Translations under genes and position numbers: made by a program
Assembly: GCF_004217615.1 (NCBI RefSeq)
Contig: NZ_SHLD01000001.1
Span: forward strand, 682,001 to 746,000
Origin: Micromonospora kangleipakensis
GTDB lineage: Bacteria > Actinomycetota > Actinomycetes > Mycobacteriales > Micromonosporaceae
Length of the DNA stretch: 64,000 nucleotides
Direction of reading: 5' to 3'
Notes under the pieces: generated by a model
Database searches by the model: none
Seen by the model: the letters and a program-made list of their open reading frames with translations, nothing else
Told to the model about the DNA's origin: nothing
Shown: piece after piece, positions 24,258 through 33,142 of the stretch
Position numbering within the stretch: the stretch's first letter is position 1
Layout of the letters: the number at the start of each line of letters is the position of its first letter

Positions 24258-25451
24258 ATGCCGGTTCAGACCAGCCGTCGCCCTCAGTCACCGGATCCCG
24301 GAGCACCAGGCCGGGTGCCGCCCCTCATCCCCACGCAGCCCGGCCCCGGCGGCCGCGGCAACGGAGGGTCCAAGAAGCGCAGCCGTCGCAAGGACCCGCT
24401 CTGGGCTCGACTCACGGTGATCTTCGGCGCGGTGCTGATGATGACCAGCGGCCTCGCCATCGTCGGCAGCAAGGCCGTGATCGGCCAGGCCACCGGCAAC
24501 ATCGCGCAGCGCAATCTGCTCGGCGAGGCGGGCAAGACCGACGCCGAGGGCGGCAACAGCCTGGACGGCCCGATCGACATGCTGCTGCTCGGCGTCGACG
24601 CCCGGGCCCGCTGGGCCGCCGACGACGTCCGCTCGGACACGATCATCATCCTGCACATCCCGGCCAGCCACGACCAGGCGTACCTGATCTCGATCCCCCG
24701 GGACACCGAGGCGCAGATCCCCGGGCACGGCACCGACAAGATCAACGCGGCCTTCCAGTTCGGCGCCCGCAACGGCGGCGGCTGGGAGGGCGGCGCCCAA
24801 CTGATGGCCAAGACCATCAAGAAGATGACCGGGATCAGCTTCGACGGCGCCGCGATCATCAACTTCGGCGGCTTCAAGGGCGTCATCGACGCTCTCGGCA
24901 CCGTTCGGATCTGCGTCAGCCACGAGGTGCCGTCGCACCACATGATGATGGTCGACGGTAAGCCGATGTGGAACGCCGACGCCAAGAAGACCGGCAAGCC
25001 GATGACGCCGGTGGTGCACAAGAAGGGCTGCAAGGAGATGGAGGGCTGGGAAGCGCTCGACTTCGCCCGTCAGCGCTACGGCCTGCCGAACAGCGACTAC
25101 GACCGCCAGCAGAACCAGCAGCAGCTGATCAAGGCGATGGCCAAGAAGGCCACCCAGAACGGCACGCTGACCAACCCGATCAAGCTGAACCAGCTGATCA
25201 AGGCGGCCGGCAAGGCCTTCATCCTGGACACCGGCGGCGTCCCGATCGACGACTTCATCTTCACGATGAAGGGCGTCACCGGCAACGACCTCACCACGCT
25301 GCGCACCAACGGGGGCACCTACAGCCCCAACGCGGACCACACCCGGGAGTCCCTGAACCAGCTGAGCATGGACATGTTCCAGGCGGTCAAGGACGACAAG
25401 CTGGCCGAGTTCGTGGTGGCCAACCCGAACGTTCTCTCCACCCGTAAGTAA
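24258..25451 (+). CDS. LCP family glycopolymer transferase 2
   Basis: 397 residues. Basic cytoplasmic tail (GGSKKRSRRKDPLW), one membrane helix (about 52-72), then the LCP domain: MLLLGVDARARW, DVRSDTIIILHIPASHDQAYLISIPRDTE and ALDFARQRYGLPNSDYDRQQNQQQ. A linker between the two halves carries His/Met-rich VPSHHMMMVDGKP. ATG 24258 has TGGAG 6 bases upstream; a TACAGT hexamer at 24219-24224 may be its -10. Confidence 0.93.
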   Translation: MPVQTSRRPQSPDPGAPGRVPPLIPTQPGPGGRGNGGSKKRSRRKDPLWARLTVIFGAVLMMTSGLAIVGSKAVIGQATGNIAQRNLLGEAGKTDAEGGNSLDGPIDMLLLGVDARARWAADDVRSDTIIILHIPASHDQAYLISIPRDTEAQIPGHGTDKINAAFQFGARNGGGWEGGAQLMAKTIKKMTGISFDGAAIINFGGFKGVIDALGTVRICVSHEVPSHHMMMVDGKPMWNADAKKTGKPMTPVVHKKGCKEMEGWEALDFARQRYGLPNSDYDRQQNQQQLIKAMAKKATQNGTLTNPIKLNQLIKAAGKAFILDTGGVPIDDFIFTMKGVTGNDLTTLRTNGGTYSPNADHTRESLNQLSMDMFQAVKDDKLAEFVVANPNVLSTRK

Positions 25452-25478
25452 CCGGCCCGCATTGACCCAGGCACTCCG

Positions 25479-25504
25479 GCGGTGGCTGCGAAAGCGGCCA
25501 CCGC
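25479..25504 (+). terminator. Hairpin with GAAA tetraloop after LCP 2
   Basis: GCGGTGGCTGC-GAAA-GCGGCCACCGC: an 11-pair stem (one U-G pair) capped by a GNRA tetraloop, 28 bases after the stop codon. Confidence 0.75.
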
Positions 25505-25674
25505 AGGGTGTTTCACCCGTAGCCTGACGTGAGCAGGTCTCACGTATCGGCTGCGGGAGGGATGTCACGTCCAGGCCAGCACGGAGCAGACGCGGGCGGG
25601 CCGGACGCGGCGCCCGCCTCCCCCGGTTCCTGCTCGGCACGGGCCTCGCCCTGGTCCTGCTCGCCACCCTCGCC

Positions 25675-26592
25675 GTGACCGGGCTGCACTGGCTGACCAA
25701 CCGGTACGACCGCGCCGTGGTCAAGGAGCAGCTGCTCGACCCGGCCGCCCGACAGCGGCGGACCGACCTCTCCGGCTCGCTCAACTACCTCCTCGTCGGC
25801 TCCGACCACCGCACCGGCGCCAGCGCCGAGGACCAGCGCTCGGACAGCATCCTCATCGTGCACGTGCCGGCCGGCATGCGGCAGGCGTATCTGATCTCCA
25901 TCCCCCGGGACCTGCTGGTCGCCATCCCGCCCGCACCGGGCTACGGCGGCGGCCAGGACAAGATCAATGCCGCGTACGAGCACGGCGGCGGCGGCCAGGC
26001 CGGCGCCCGGCTGCTCTCCACCACCCTGACCCGGCTCACCGGCATCCGCTTCGACGGGGCCGCGCTGGTCGACTTCTCCGGCTTCAAGGAGGTCATCGAC
26101 CTGCTCGGCGGCATCCGGATGTGCGTGGACACCGAGGTCCGCTCGATCCACACGAGGACCCTCTTCACCCCCGGCTGCCAGCAGATGGACGGCGCGCGGA
26201 CGCTGGACTACGTCCGGCAGCGCTACGACCTGCCCGGCGGCGACTTCGACCGGCAGCGGCACCAGCAGCAGATGCTCCGCGCCGTGCTGGACAAGGCCGG
26301 CGAGACGCACCTGCGCGGCGACCCGGTGAAGCTCGACCAGGTGCTCCGGGCGGTCGGCGGCTCGCTGACCGTGGACACCAACGGCGTACCGCTGGAGGAC
26401 CTGCTGCTCGCGTTCCGGTCGCTGCCCGCGGACGGGCTGCGCGGGGTGCAGGTCCCGTCCTACCCGCAGACCATCGGCGAGGTCTCCTACGTGGTGCTCG
26501 ACAACGGCGGCAACGGGCTCTTCGACGCGGTCCGGGGCACCCGGCTGCCCGAGTGGGCCGGAGCCAATCCCCGCTGGGTCAACCGGCTGTGA
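25675..26592 (+). CDS. LCP family glycopolymer transferase 3, start unclear
   Basis: The LCP domain is intact: NYLLVGSDHRTG, QRSDSILIVHVPAGMRQAYLISIPRDLLV and RTLDYVRQRYDLPGGDFDRQRHQQQ. GTG 25675 lies inside the membrane helix and has no ribosome site. The frame stays open upstream to 25528 and encodes a basic tail (RSRRGRAGRG) and helix (FLLGTGLALVLLATLAV), but contains no ATG, GTG, TTG or CTG at a usable place. ATG 25562 after GGGAGG is in another frame. A one-base indel (real or sequencing) near 25562-25600 would restore a normal protein of about 340 residues. The 3' end overlaps the GTG codon at 26589. Confidence 0.82.
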   Translation: MTGLHWLTNRYDRAVVKEQLLDPAARQRRTDLSGSLNYLLVGSDHRTGASAEDQRSDSILIVHVPAGMRQAYLISIPRDLLVAIPPAPGYGGGQDKINAAYEHGGGGQAGARLLSTTLTRLTGIRFDGAALVDFSGFKEVIDLLGGIRMCVDTEVRSIHTRTLFTPGCQQMDGARTLDYVRQRYDLPGGDFDRQRHQQQMLRAVLDKAGETHLRGDPVKLDQVLRAVGGSLTVDTNGVPLEDLLLAFRSLPADGLRGVQVPSYPQTIGEVSYVVLDNGGNGLFDAVRGTRLPEWAGANPRWVNRL

Positions 26593-26607
26593 CCGGACCG
26601 GCCCGAC

Positions 26608-26613
26608 TAGGCT
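26608..26613 (+). promoter_or_regulatory. -10 element TAGGCT, leaderless promoter
   Basis: TAGGCT is 8 bases before GTG 26622 and decides for that start over the in-frame GTG 26589. Confidence 0.55.
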
Positions 26614-26621
26614 TGGTAGCC

Positions 26622-26957
26622 GTGTTCGGACCCCAGGTTCCCAGCGTGCCCGCGTCGGCCGTGCCCGACGACACCTATCTGCTCGACGTCCGGGAGGACG
26701 ACGAGTGGACCGCCGGCCACGCGCCGGCCGCCCACCACCTCCCGATGATGGAGCTGCCCGCCCGGCTCGCCGAGGTGCCGAACGACCGGGAGGTCGCGGT
26801 CATCTGCCGCTCCGGCGGGCGGTCCGCGCAGGTCGTCACCTATCTGATGCGCAACGGCTGGGACCAGGTGCGCAACGTCGAGGGCGGGATGGGTGACTGG
26901 GCCGCCGCCGGCCGGCCGGTGGTCACCGACAACGGGCAGCCGGGCCGGGTCGTCTAG
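26622..26957 (+). CDS. Single-domain rhodanese-like protein
   Basis: 111 residues. One rhodanese domain with LLDVREDDEWTAGHAPAAHHLPM and the catalytic-loop sequence CRSGGRSA, whose Cys is the persulfide carrier. Members move sulfane sulfur or act as sulfurtransferases in the cytoplasm. GTG 26622 is chosen because of the leaderless -10; GTG 26589 would add 11 residues and overlap the LCP stop (GTGA). Confidence 0.9.
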   Translation: MFGPQVPSVPASAVPDDTYLLDVREDDEWTAGHAPAAHHLPMMELPARLAEVPNDREVAVICRSGGRSAQVVTYLMRNGWDQVRNVEGGMGDWAAAGRPVVTDNGQPGRVV

Positions 26958-26960
26958 GGA
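26955..26960 (+). promoter_or_regulatory. Possible -10 TAGGGA before the GDPD gene
   Basis: It includes the rhodanese stop codon and lies 7 bases before ATG 26968. The last base departs from TANNNT, so support is modest. Confidence 0.35.
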
Positions 26961-26967
26961 CCGAGGC

Positions 26968-27759
26968 ATGGGCGACCCTCTGGTCTTCGCGCACCGCGGC
27001 TCCTCGTACGACCTGCCCGAGCACACCCTCGCCGCCTACCTGCGCGCCCTCGACGAGGGCGCCGACGGCCTGGAGTGCGACGTCCGGCTGACCCGGGACG
27101 GGCATCTGGTCTGCGTGCACGACCGCCGGCTGGACCGGACCAGCAACGGCCACGGTCTGGTCAGCGCCCGGACGCTCGCCGAGCTGGAGACGCTCGACTT
27201 CGGCTCCTGGCACCCCGGCGGGGTGCCGGCCGACGGCGACGAGCGGCTCGACGTGTCGCACACCCGGCTGCTCACCCTGGAACGGCTGCTCGACGCCGTG
27301 CTGGCCGCCGGCCGGCCGGTCCGGCTGCTGGTGGAGACGAAGCACCCCTCGCGGTACGGCGGGGACGTGGAGCGCCGCCTGGTCACCCTGCTGCGCCGGT
27401 ACGGCCTCGCCGACCCGACGCCGGACAACCCGGTGAGCGTCACCGTGATGTCCTTCTCCCCGCTGGCCGTACGCCGGATCCGCGACCTCGCCCCCGCCCT
27501 GCCCACGGTGCTGCTGCTGGAGGTGCTGCCGCGCTGGCTGCGGCTGGGCCGGCTGCCGTTCGGCACCCGGATCGCCGGACCGGGGATCGGGCTGGTCCGG
27601 GCCCGGCCGCAGCTCGTCCCCGCGCTGCGGGCGGCCGGCAACCAGGTGTACGTCTGGACGGTCAACGAGCCCGACGACCTGGAGCTGGTCCTGGACGCCG
27701 GGGTGGACGGGGTGATCACCGACCGCCCGGCTCACGCGCTGGCCCGGCTCGGCCGCTGA
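26968..27759 (+). CDS. Glycerophosphodiester phosphodiesterase
   Basis: 263 residues, TIM-barrel GDPD domain over nearly the full length. The start FAHRGSSYDLPEHTL carries the catalytic HR and Glu; DGLECDVRLTRDGHLVCVHD holds the metal ligands and the second His. The WTVNEPDDL motif at the C-terminal side is typical. No signal peptide, so it probably hydrolyses glycerophosphodiesters from lipid turnover in the cytoplasm. Confidence 0.93.
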   Translation: MGDPLVFAHRGSSYDLPEHTLAAYLRALDEGADGLECDVRLTRDGHLVCVHDRRLDRTSNGHGLVSARTLAELETLDFGSWHPGGVPADGDERLDVSHTRLLTLERLLDAVLAAGRPVRLLVETKHPSRYGGDVERRLVTLLRRYGLADPTPDNPVSVTVMSFSPLAVRRIRDLAPALPTVLLLEVLPRWLRLGRLPFGTRIAGPGIGLVRARPQLVPALRAAGNQVYVWTVNEPDDLELVLDAGVDGVITDRPAHALARLGR

Positions 27760-27830
27760 GCTTCGCCGGTCGGCCCGGCGGTCGGTGCGGGTCGGCCGCG
27801 CGGGGGTGTCCCCGGGCCGGTCGGCCGGGG

Positions 27831-27836
27831 CACACT
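27831..27836 (+). promoter_or_regulatory. Possible -10 CACACT before the kinase gene
   Basis: It lies 6 bases before ATG 27843. First base deviates from TANNNT. Confidence 0.3.
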
Positions 27837-27842
27837 CGGGAC

Positions 27843-29297
27843 ATGCCGGAGCGAACCGACTACACCGCCCTCATCGCCGGCCACACCAACGTGATCCAAA
27901 TGATCAACGCCGGGGGTTCCGGGCTGCCCGTCCTCACCCGGCTGCTCCGGGTGGTCCAGCCGGCCATCGGCGCGGCCAGCCTGGCGTTCGTTGAGTTCGC
28001 CCCCACCGGCGGCCGGGTGATCGCGGCGACCGGCGCCGCCGAGTGGGCCATCGGCCGGCCGCTGCCGGCCGCCGATCCGGCCACCGTCTGCCTCCTCTCC
28101 GGCCCTCCGGTACGCCAGGTGCGGGTGGACCGGATCCCGGGCGTGCTCGCCGACGACCTGGCCGACCGGGGTCTGCTGCGCATGATCGTGGCCCGCGCCG
28201 AGATCGGCGGCCTGACCGTGGGCAGCCTGCACGCCCTCTACCCGGACGGCGACCCGGAGGACACCTCCCAGCACGCCGTGCTCGGCTACGTCGCCTCCTG
28301 CATCGCGCACATGTACGGCGATCAGACCGGCCTGCCCGTGCACGGCGACGGCCCGGTGGTGGCGGCCCTCGCCGACGGGCTGGCGGTGGTGGACCGGGAC
28401 CACCACGTCCGGCTCTGGAACCCGGCCGCCGCCCAGGTCACCAGCCGCTCGACCGGGGAGGCGCTGAACCGCCCGCTGCCCTTCCCGCTGCCCCCGCCGG
28501 GGCAGGTGCTCGACCACCGGATGCCCGACGGCCGCTGGCTGCGGGTCACCTCCGGGGAGCTGCCCGGCCCCGGCACGCTGCGGGTGGTCACCTTTCGCGA
28601 CATCACCGACCAGCAGCGGCGCGACCACGACCGGGATCTCTTCGTCGCGGTGACCAGCCACGAGCTGCGTACCCCGGTCACGGTGATCAAGGGGTACGCG
28701 GACACCCTCACCGACCACTGGGAGTCGCTCCACGACGACGACCGGCGGCAGGCCGCCCGGATCATCGGGCAGCGGGCCAACGAGCTGGCCCGACTCGTCG
28801 ACCGGCTGCTCTCCGCGGCCACCGACAGCCGGCCCGGCGGTGAACCGGCCGCCCCCTTCGACCTCGCCGACGCCCTCCGCGCCGCGGTGCCCGACCTGCC
28901 GGCCGACGTCCGGCACCGGATCGTCCTCGACCTGCCGGACGACCTGCCCAAGGCGCTCGGTGACCGGCGCAGCCTGGCCACCGTGCTGACCGAGCTGAGC
29001 ACCAACGCCGGGAAGTACTCGCTGCCCGACACCCCGATCGAGGTGGGCGCGTCGGCCAGCGACGGGACGGTCTCGTTCCGGGTCGCCGACCGGGGCATCG
29101 GCATCCGCCCGGAGCATGTGGAGCGGGCGTTCGACCGGTTCTGGCAGGGCGAGTCGGGCGACCGGCGGCGCTATCCGGGGGCCGGGCTCGGTCTCTATCT
29201 CGTCCGGCAGATCGTTGAACAGCAGAATGGATGGGTATCCCTCCGACCGAGGGTCGGTGGCGGTACCGTCGCAGAGGTGCGGCTGCCGCGGGGATGA
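27843..29297 (+). CDS. Orphan cytoplasmic histidine kinase with GAF-like and PAS domains
   Basis: 484 residues, no membrane helix. N-terminal GAF-like sensor (about 15-160), a degenerate PAS module (about 170-250, VDRDHHVRLWNPAAAQV), then HisKA with phospho-acceptor His in VTSHELRTPVTVIKGY and HATPase_c (ELSTNAGKYS, VADRGIGIRPEH, GAGLGLYLVRQIV). No response regulator is adjacent. The next gene is a separate anti-sigma-type ATPase, so the two may act in one signalling unit. ATG 27843 is chosen over upstream in-frame codons lying in the GDPD gene. Confidence 0.9.
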   Translation: MPERTDYTALIAGHTNVIQMINAGGSGLPVLTRLLRVVQPAIGAASLAFVEFAPTGGRVIAATGAAEWAIGRPLPAADPATVCLLSGPPVRQVRVDRIPGVLADDLADRGLLRMIVARAEIGGLTVGSLHALYPDGDPEDTSQHAVLGYVASCIAHMYGDQTGLPVHGDGPVVAALADGLAVVDRDHHVRLWNPAAAQVTSRSTGEALNRPLPFPLPPPGQVLDHRMPDGRWLRVTSGELPGPGTLRVVTFRDITDQQRRDHDRDLFVAVTSHELRTPVTVIKGYADTLTDHWESLHDDDRRQAARIIGQRANELARLVDRLLSAATDSRPGGEPAAPFDLADALRAAVPDLPADVRHRIVLDLPDDLPKALGDRRSLATVLTELSTNAGKYSLPDTPIEVGASASDGTVSFRVADRGIGIRPEHVERAFDRFWQGESGDRRRYPGAGLGLYLVRQIVEQQNGWVSLRPRVGGGTVAEVRLPRG

Positions 29298-29330
29298 TCC
29301 CGGCGCCGACGGGGGTGGAGAGGGACGACA

Positions 29331-29780
29331 TTGTCGACGGGTTCGGCCGAACGATCATGGTGCGTGGTGGTGCCCCACCACGCGACCGGCGCGCGCCTGG
29401 CCCGGCACCGGCTCGCCGACGAGCTGGCCGACGTCGTAGCGCCGATCCTCCTCGCCGACCTGGTCGCGGTCCTCGCCGAGCTGGTCGGCAACGCCGTGCG
29501 GCACGCCGACCCGCTGCCCGGCGGGGTGGTCCGGGTGGCCTGGCGGCTCCGGTCGACCGCCGAGGGGCAGCGCGTCCAGCTCCGGGTGACCGACGGCGGC
29601 TCCGGCTCCGGCCCGCTGATGCGGGCGGCCAACCCGGACGCCGTCGACGGGCGGGGGCTGCACATCGTCTCCGGCCTGGCCAGCCGCTGGGGGGTCGAGC
29701 GGGACGGCCTCGGCCAGAGCGTCTGGGCCGAGTTCGACCCGGTCGCGACGCCCCGGCCGGACCTGGTCGCGGCCGGCTGA
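29331..29780 (+). CDS. Anti-sigma/RsbW-type ATP-binding protein
   Basis: 149 residues, HATPase_c_2 domain like RsbW/SpoIIAB: N box ELVGNAVRHAD, metal/ATP-binding VTDGGSG, and DGRGLHIVSGLASRW. Such proteins bind and phosphorylate anti-anti-sigma factors or sequester sigma factors. The TTG start is supported by GAGAGGGA five bases upstream. It lies 33 bases after the kinase. No sigma or anti-anti-sigma gene is nearby. Confidence 0.83.
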   Translation: MSTGSAERSWCVVVPHHATGARLARHRLADELADVVAPILLADLVAVLAELVGNAVRHADPLPGGVVRVAWRLRSTAEGQRVQLRVTDGGSGSGPLMRAANPDAVDGRGLHIVSGLASRWGVERDGLGQSVWAEFDPVATPRPDLVAAG

Positions 29781-29827
29781 GCGGGCCCCGGGGGCGGGTC
29801 GTCCCCACCGCGCGCCGGCCCGGCATC

Positions 29828-29833
29828 TAGGCT
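29828..29833 (+). promoter_or_regulatory. -10 element TAGGCT, leaderless promoter
   Basis: TAGGCT lies 8 bases before GTG 29842, which has no Shine-Dalgarno. Confidence 0.6.
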
Positions 29834-29841
29834 GTCTCGCC

Positions 29842-30726
29842 GTGAGCAAGCGTCGAAAGAGCCAGCGAGCCGCCGAAGCCACCCCCAAGCGGGAGAAGGT
29901 GCGCGACATCTTCGTGCCCCGCCCGTTCGAGGGGCTGGTGGACGAGCCGGAGTGGATCGCCCTGCGCGAGCTGGTCCCGGCCGCCTCGGCGCCGCTGCGG
30001 CTGACCCCCGAGCTGGTCGAGGAGTACGGCGACCGCCCGGTCACCCTGGCCACCGTGCTGCCGATGGCCGCCCCGGCGATGACCAAGCCGGACGGGCGGA
30101 TCCTGATCGGCCTCCAGCGGCACCAGCAGTCCGGCGACGTCTCCCGGGACCTGGCCGAGGCGCTGCTCTGCGCGCTGCGGACCGAGCCGGGCGGCCAGGT
30201 CACCGTGCCGCCGCTGCCCGGTCCGGGCCCCCGCCTCCAGGACATCCTGGTGGACGGCCCGCTGGAGATCACCATGCACGACGGCTTCGAGTTCTGGCTC
30301 GACCCGGGAGCGGCCGACGACCCGGCCGTGCAGGCGTCCCTGGAACGCGCCAACGCGGCGGTCTACCCGACCGTCCGGCTGGCCGCCGCCCGGGCCGCGT
30401 ACTGGTGCCAGGTGCCGGACAAGGCCCACGTGCGCTGGGTGCTGCCGGACGACGAGGACGCCGCGCTGGACGCGCTGTCCCGGCTGAGCGTGGCCGGCAT
30501 GCTGACCCTCGGGGAGAGCACCCGCTTCGCCGGCATGTTCCGGGCGCACGGCCGTCTGGTGCCGGTGTGGGACCTGCCCGAGGAGACCCCGGCGGCCGTG
30601 TGGGAGGCGCCGGTGGCCGCGTTCGCCGACCGGTACGCCGAGGCGCTCAAGGAGACCGAGCCGCTGGACGCGGCGGGCCGGCGGGCCCGGCACGGCCTGG
30701 TCGGCCGGCAGCTCACCCTCCGCTGA
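29842..30726 (+). CDS. DUF5926 family protein
   Basis: 294 residues. The lysine/arginine-rich start (KRRKSQRAAEATPKREKVRDIFVPRPFEGL) and the DEPEWIALRELVPAASAPL segment identify DUF5926, an actinobacterial family without known function, sometimes annotated near SecA zinc-motif proteins. No membrane helix. Single-gene unit ending at a hairpin shared with arcA. Confidence 0.85.
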   Translation: MSKRRKSQRAAEATPKREKVRDIFVPRPFEGLVDEPEWIALRELVPAASAPLRLTPELVEEYGDRPVTLATVLPMAAPAMTKPDGRILIGLQRHQQSGDVSRDLAEALLCALRTEPGGQVTVPPLPGPGPRLQDILVDGPLEITMHDGFEFWLDPGAADDPAVQASLERANAAVYPTVRLAAARAAYWCQVPDKAHVRWVLPDDEDAALDALSRLSVAGMLTLGESTRFAGMFRAHGRLVPVWDLPEETPAAVWEAPVAAFADRYAEALKETEPLDAAGRRARHGLVGRQLTLR

Positions 30727-30739
30727 CCCGACCGTCCTG

Positions 30740-30776
30740 ACGGGCCCGCCGGACGCCTCGCGCCGGGCGGGCCCGT
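30740..30776. terminator. Shared terminator between convergent DUF5926 and arcA
   Basis: ACGGGCCCGCC (30740-30750) pairs perfectly with GGCGGGCCCGT (30766-30776). It sits in the 71-base gap between convergent genes. Confidence 0.75.
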
Positions 30777-30797
30777 ACCGGTCCCGGCCCTTCGGGG

Positions 30798-32009
30798 TCA
30801 GCGGCGCAGCGGCTCGCGGACCAGCGGGCAGGACATGCAGCGCGGACCGCCCCGGCCGGAGCCCAGCTCGGAGCCGGCGATCGCGATCACCTCGATGCCG
30901 GCCCGCTCCAGCTGGGCGTTGGTCTCCACGTTGCGCTCGTAGCCCACGCAGAGCCGGGGGGCGAGGGCGAGGGTGTTGTTCCCGTCGTCCCACTGCTCCC
31001 GCTCGGCGGTCACCGGGTCCAGTCCGGTGTCGATGACCCGGAGCTGGTCCAGGTCCATCGCGTCGGCGGCGGCGCGCAGGAAGGGCGCCGGCCCGTCGAC
31101 CCGCGGCTCGTCGCCGTCCGCGCCGGCGATGACCGTGTACGCCGACAGGGTGCTGGCGATGTTCGGGTACATCAGCACGGCGTCCACGTCGACCATCGTG
31201 CAGACGGTGTCCAGATGCATGGTGGCCCGCTCCTGCGCGATCGGCACCACCAGGATGGTGTGCGCCAGGCCGGCGGCGAAGACCTGCCGGGCGAGCCGTT
31301 CCGCGCCGGCCGGGGTGGTCCGCTCGCCCACTCCGACGGCGAGCACGCCCGGCGCCAGCAGCAGCACGTCGCCGCCCTCCAGGTGCTCCATCTCCGGGTG
31401 GTAGACGAACTCGGTGCCGGCGAAGCGCGGGTGGTACCGGTAGATGGCGTCGGTCAGCGTGGTCTCCCGCCGCCGGGCCGGCATGGCCAGGCTGGTCACC
31501 CCGACCCGGTCGCCGATCCAGACCGAGGAGTCCCGGGTGAACAGCAGGTTGGGCAGCGGGTCGATGACGAAGTCGTGCCGGTCCATCAGCGTCCAGACCA
31601 GGCCGCCGGGGCGGTCCCGGCCCAGCCGCAGCTCCTCGTGGGCGAGCCCGGCGGTGAACACGTCGGCGAGGGCGGCCGGGTCGAGGTAGGCGAGATGGTC
31701 GGCGATCCGGCGGCGGAGGGTGTCGCCGAGTCGGGGCGAGCGCAGCACCAGGTCGGTGAGTTCGGCCCGGGCGTCGGCCACGGCGAGCGTCTCGGCCAGC
31801 AGGGTGGCCAGGTAGAGCACCTCCACCCCGCGACCGCGCAGCGCGGCGGCGAAGGCGTCGTGCTCCTCCTGTGCCCGGCCCACCCATGGGATAGCGTCGA
31901 AGAGCAACGAGTCGTTGTTGCGTGGGGTGAGCCGGGCGAGTTCCGGTCCGGGTCGGTGCAGCAGCACCGTGCCGAGCCGGGCGACCTCGCTGTCCACGTA
32001 GTGGGTCAC
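30798..32009 (-). CDS. arcA: Arginine deiminase
   Basis: 403 residues, the normal ADI length. It hydrolyses arginine to citrulline and ammonia. Motifs: [39 protein letters not shown] and the catalytic Cys loop GGPRCMSCP near the C-terminus. GTG 32009 is used, because TACGCT (-10) is 6 bases upstream and the conserved start [12 protein letters not shown] follows; the longer frame to 32081 crosses the promoter. No arcB/arcC or arcD is in the window, so it is not a complete ADI operon. Confidence 0.93.
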   Translation of the reverse strand: MTHYVDSEVARLGTVLLHRPGPELARLTPRNNDSLLFDAIPWVGRAQEEHDAFAAALRGRGVEVLYLATLLAETLAVADARAELTDLVLRSPRLGDTLRRRIADHLAYLDPAALADVFTAGLAHEELRLGRDRPGGLVWTLMDRHDFVIDPLPNLLFTRDSSVWIGDRVGVTSLAMPARRRETTLTDAIYRYHPRFAGTEFVYHPEMEHLEGGDVLLLAPGVLAVGVGERTTPAGAERLARQVFAAGLAHTILVVPIAQERATMHLDTVCTMVDVDAVLMYPNIASTLSAYTVIAGADGDEPRVDGPAPFLRAAADAMDLDQLRVIDTGLDPVTAEREQWDDGNNTLALAPRLCVGYERNVETNAQLERAGIEVIAIAGSELGSGRGGPRCMSCPLVREPLRR

Positions 32010-32015
32010 CTTCGC

Positions 32016-32021
32016 AGCGTA
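32016..32021 (-). promoter_or_regulatory. -10 element TACGCT for arcA, leaderless
   Basis: Minus-strand TACGCT, 6 bases before GTG 32009. Confidence 0.55.
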
Positions 32022-32056
32022 GGGCAGGGGTTCGGCACCATCCGGAAAAGAAGTGT

Positions 32057-32087
32057 GAATGAGTATGGCATTCATCCACACTCATTC
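32057..32087. promoter_or_regulatory. Operator-like dyad between arcA and the NERD-like gene
   Basis: GAATGAGTATGG and CCACACTCATTC are inverted (11 of 12 pairs) around a 7-base spacer CATTCAT. A second, nested dyad TGAATG-N7-CATTCA is present. The AT-rich block lies 36 bases upstream of the arcA -10. TGAAT/ATTCA half-sites recall ArgR boxes, but spacing differs, so the regulator is unknown. Confidence 0.5.
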
Positions 32088-32172
32088 CGGCGGTCCAACT
32101 TGCCGAACACCGGGGTCCGCAACGTAGGGTAGTGAAGACATAACTTCGAGGGACCTTTTGCCGGAGGTCGCG

Positions 32173-32910
32173 ATGACTGTCTTTCCCGCTCGTCGAGCCG
32201 TACCCACCCGGGCACTGCCGCCCGCCGCGGTGCCACAGCCCAGGATCGAGTCCACCTCGGTCCTCGAACCGGCCCGACCGACTCCTCTGGAGTGGGCCCG
32301 CCGTCGCCGGGCCGAGCGGGGTGCCCGCCGCCTGGAGGCGGCCGGAGCCCGCGCCCTGGGCCAGCTCGACCACCTCGGTCCCGCCTGGCACGTCATCGAG
32401 TGGCCGCGTACGGACGCCGTGGACGTCCTGCTCGACCACGACCGGGACGACCGCGCCGGCTTCCTGGCCATCGGCCCGAGCGGCCTCTTCGCGGTCACCA
32501 TCGCCGACCACGGCCGCGCCCGGGTGCTCGTCGCCGGCGACGTCGTGCAGATCAACGGCAAGCGTCCGCCCTATGTGGCCGAGGCGCGCCGGGACGCGAA
32601 GCGGGCGAGCAAGGCGCTCTCCGAGGCGGTCGGCCTGCCGATCCCGGTGAGCCCGGTGCTGACCTTCGTCGGCTCCGGCGTGATCAGCGTGTACGGCCTG
32701 CCGAAGGACTGCCTGATGGCGACCCACCGGGAGCTGGACCGCCTCCTCGTCGGCGGGGGCAACCGGATCAGCCCCGCCACCGCCGAGAAGCTGTCCCGGG
32801 TCGCCCAGCACCCGAACACCTGGCTCAACGGCACGTACCGTCCAGCAGCCGACTACCGGTGGTACGACGAGGGCCGAACGGCCGCTGACAAGGGGGCCGC
32901 CCGGCGGTAA
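32173..32910 (+). CDS. NERD-like (nuclease-related) protein
   Basis: 245 residues. After a Pro-rich N-terminus of about 35 residues comes a helix with ARRRRAERGARRLEAAGARALG and a domain resembling NERD (LGPAWHVIEWPRTDAVDVLLDHD, FLAIGPSGLFAVTIADHG, VGLPIPVSPVLTFVG). The canonical D-x-K catalytic residues are not obvious, so nuclease activity is uncertain. ATG 32173 has GGAGG 5 bases upstream. Confidence 0.65.
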   Translation: MTVFPARRAVPTRALPPAAVPQPRIESTSVLEPARPTPLEWARRRRAERGARRLEAAGARALGQLDHLGPAWHVIEWPRTDAVDVLLDHDRDDRAGFLAIGPSGLFAVTIADHGRARVLVAGDVVQINGKRPPYVAEARRDAKRASKALSEAVGLPIPVSPVLTFVGSGVISVYGLPKDCLMATHRELDRLLVGGGNRISPATAEKLSRVAQHPNTWLNGTYRPAADYRWYDEGRTAADKGAARR

Positions 32911-33105
32911 CGTCACCGGCGACGCCACGCGCTCCGAGGATCCGTCTCGGCAGCTCGGTCGGTCCGCGCCGTCGCCGACGGCCCGGTCACCGGGCACCCG
33001 TCCCACCGACACCTGTCCCACGGCGCCACCGGTGCCCCGGGCAACCGAGGAGCACCGATTTCCGGTGCACCCGAACGCGGTCGGGCGGTCGTCGCGGCGA
33101 CCGGA

Positions 33106-33111
33106 TAGCGT
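33106..33111 (+). promoter_or_regulatory. -10 element TAGCGT upstream of the PAS protein gene
   Basis: TAGCGT 31 bases before GTG 33143, giving a leader of about 25 bases with an AGGAGG ribosome site. This gene is thus not leaderless. Confidence 0.4.
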
Positions 33112-33142
33112 GGACAGACCGGCGGTGCAAATAGGAGGCGCG

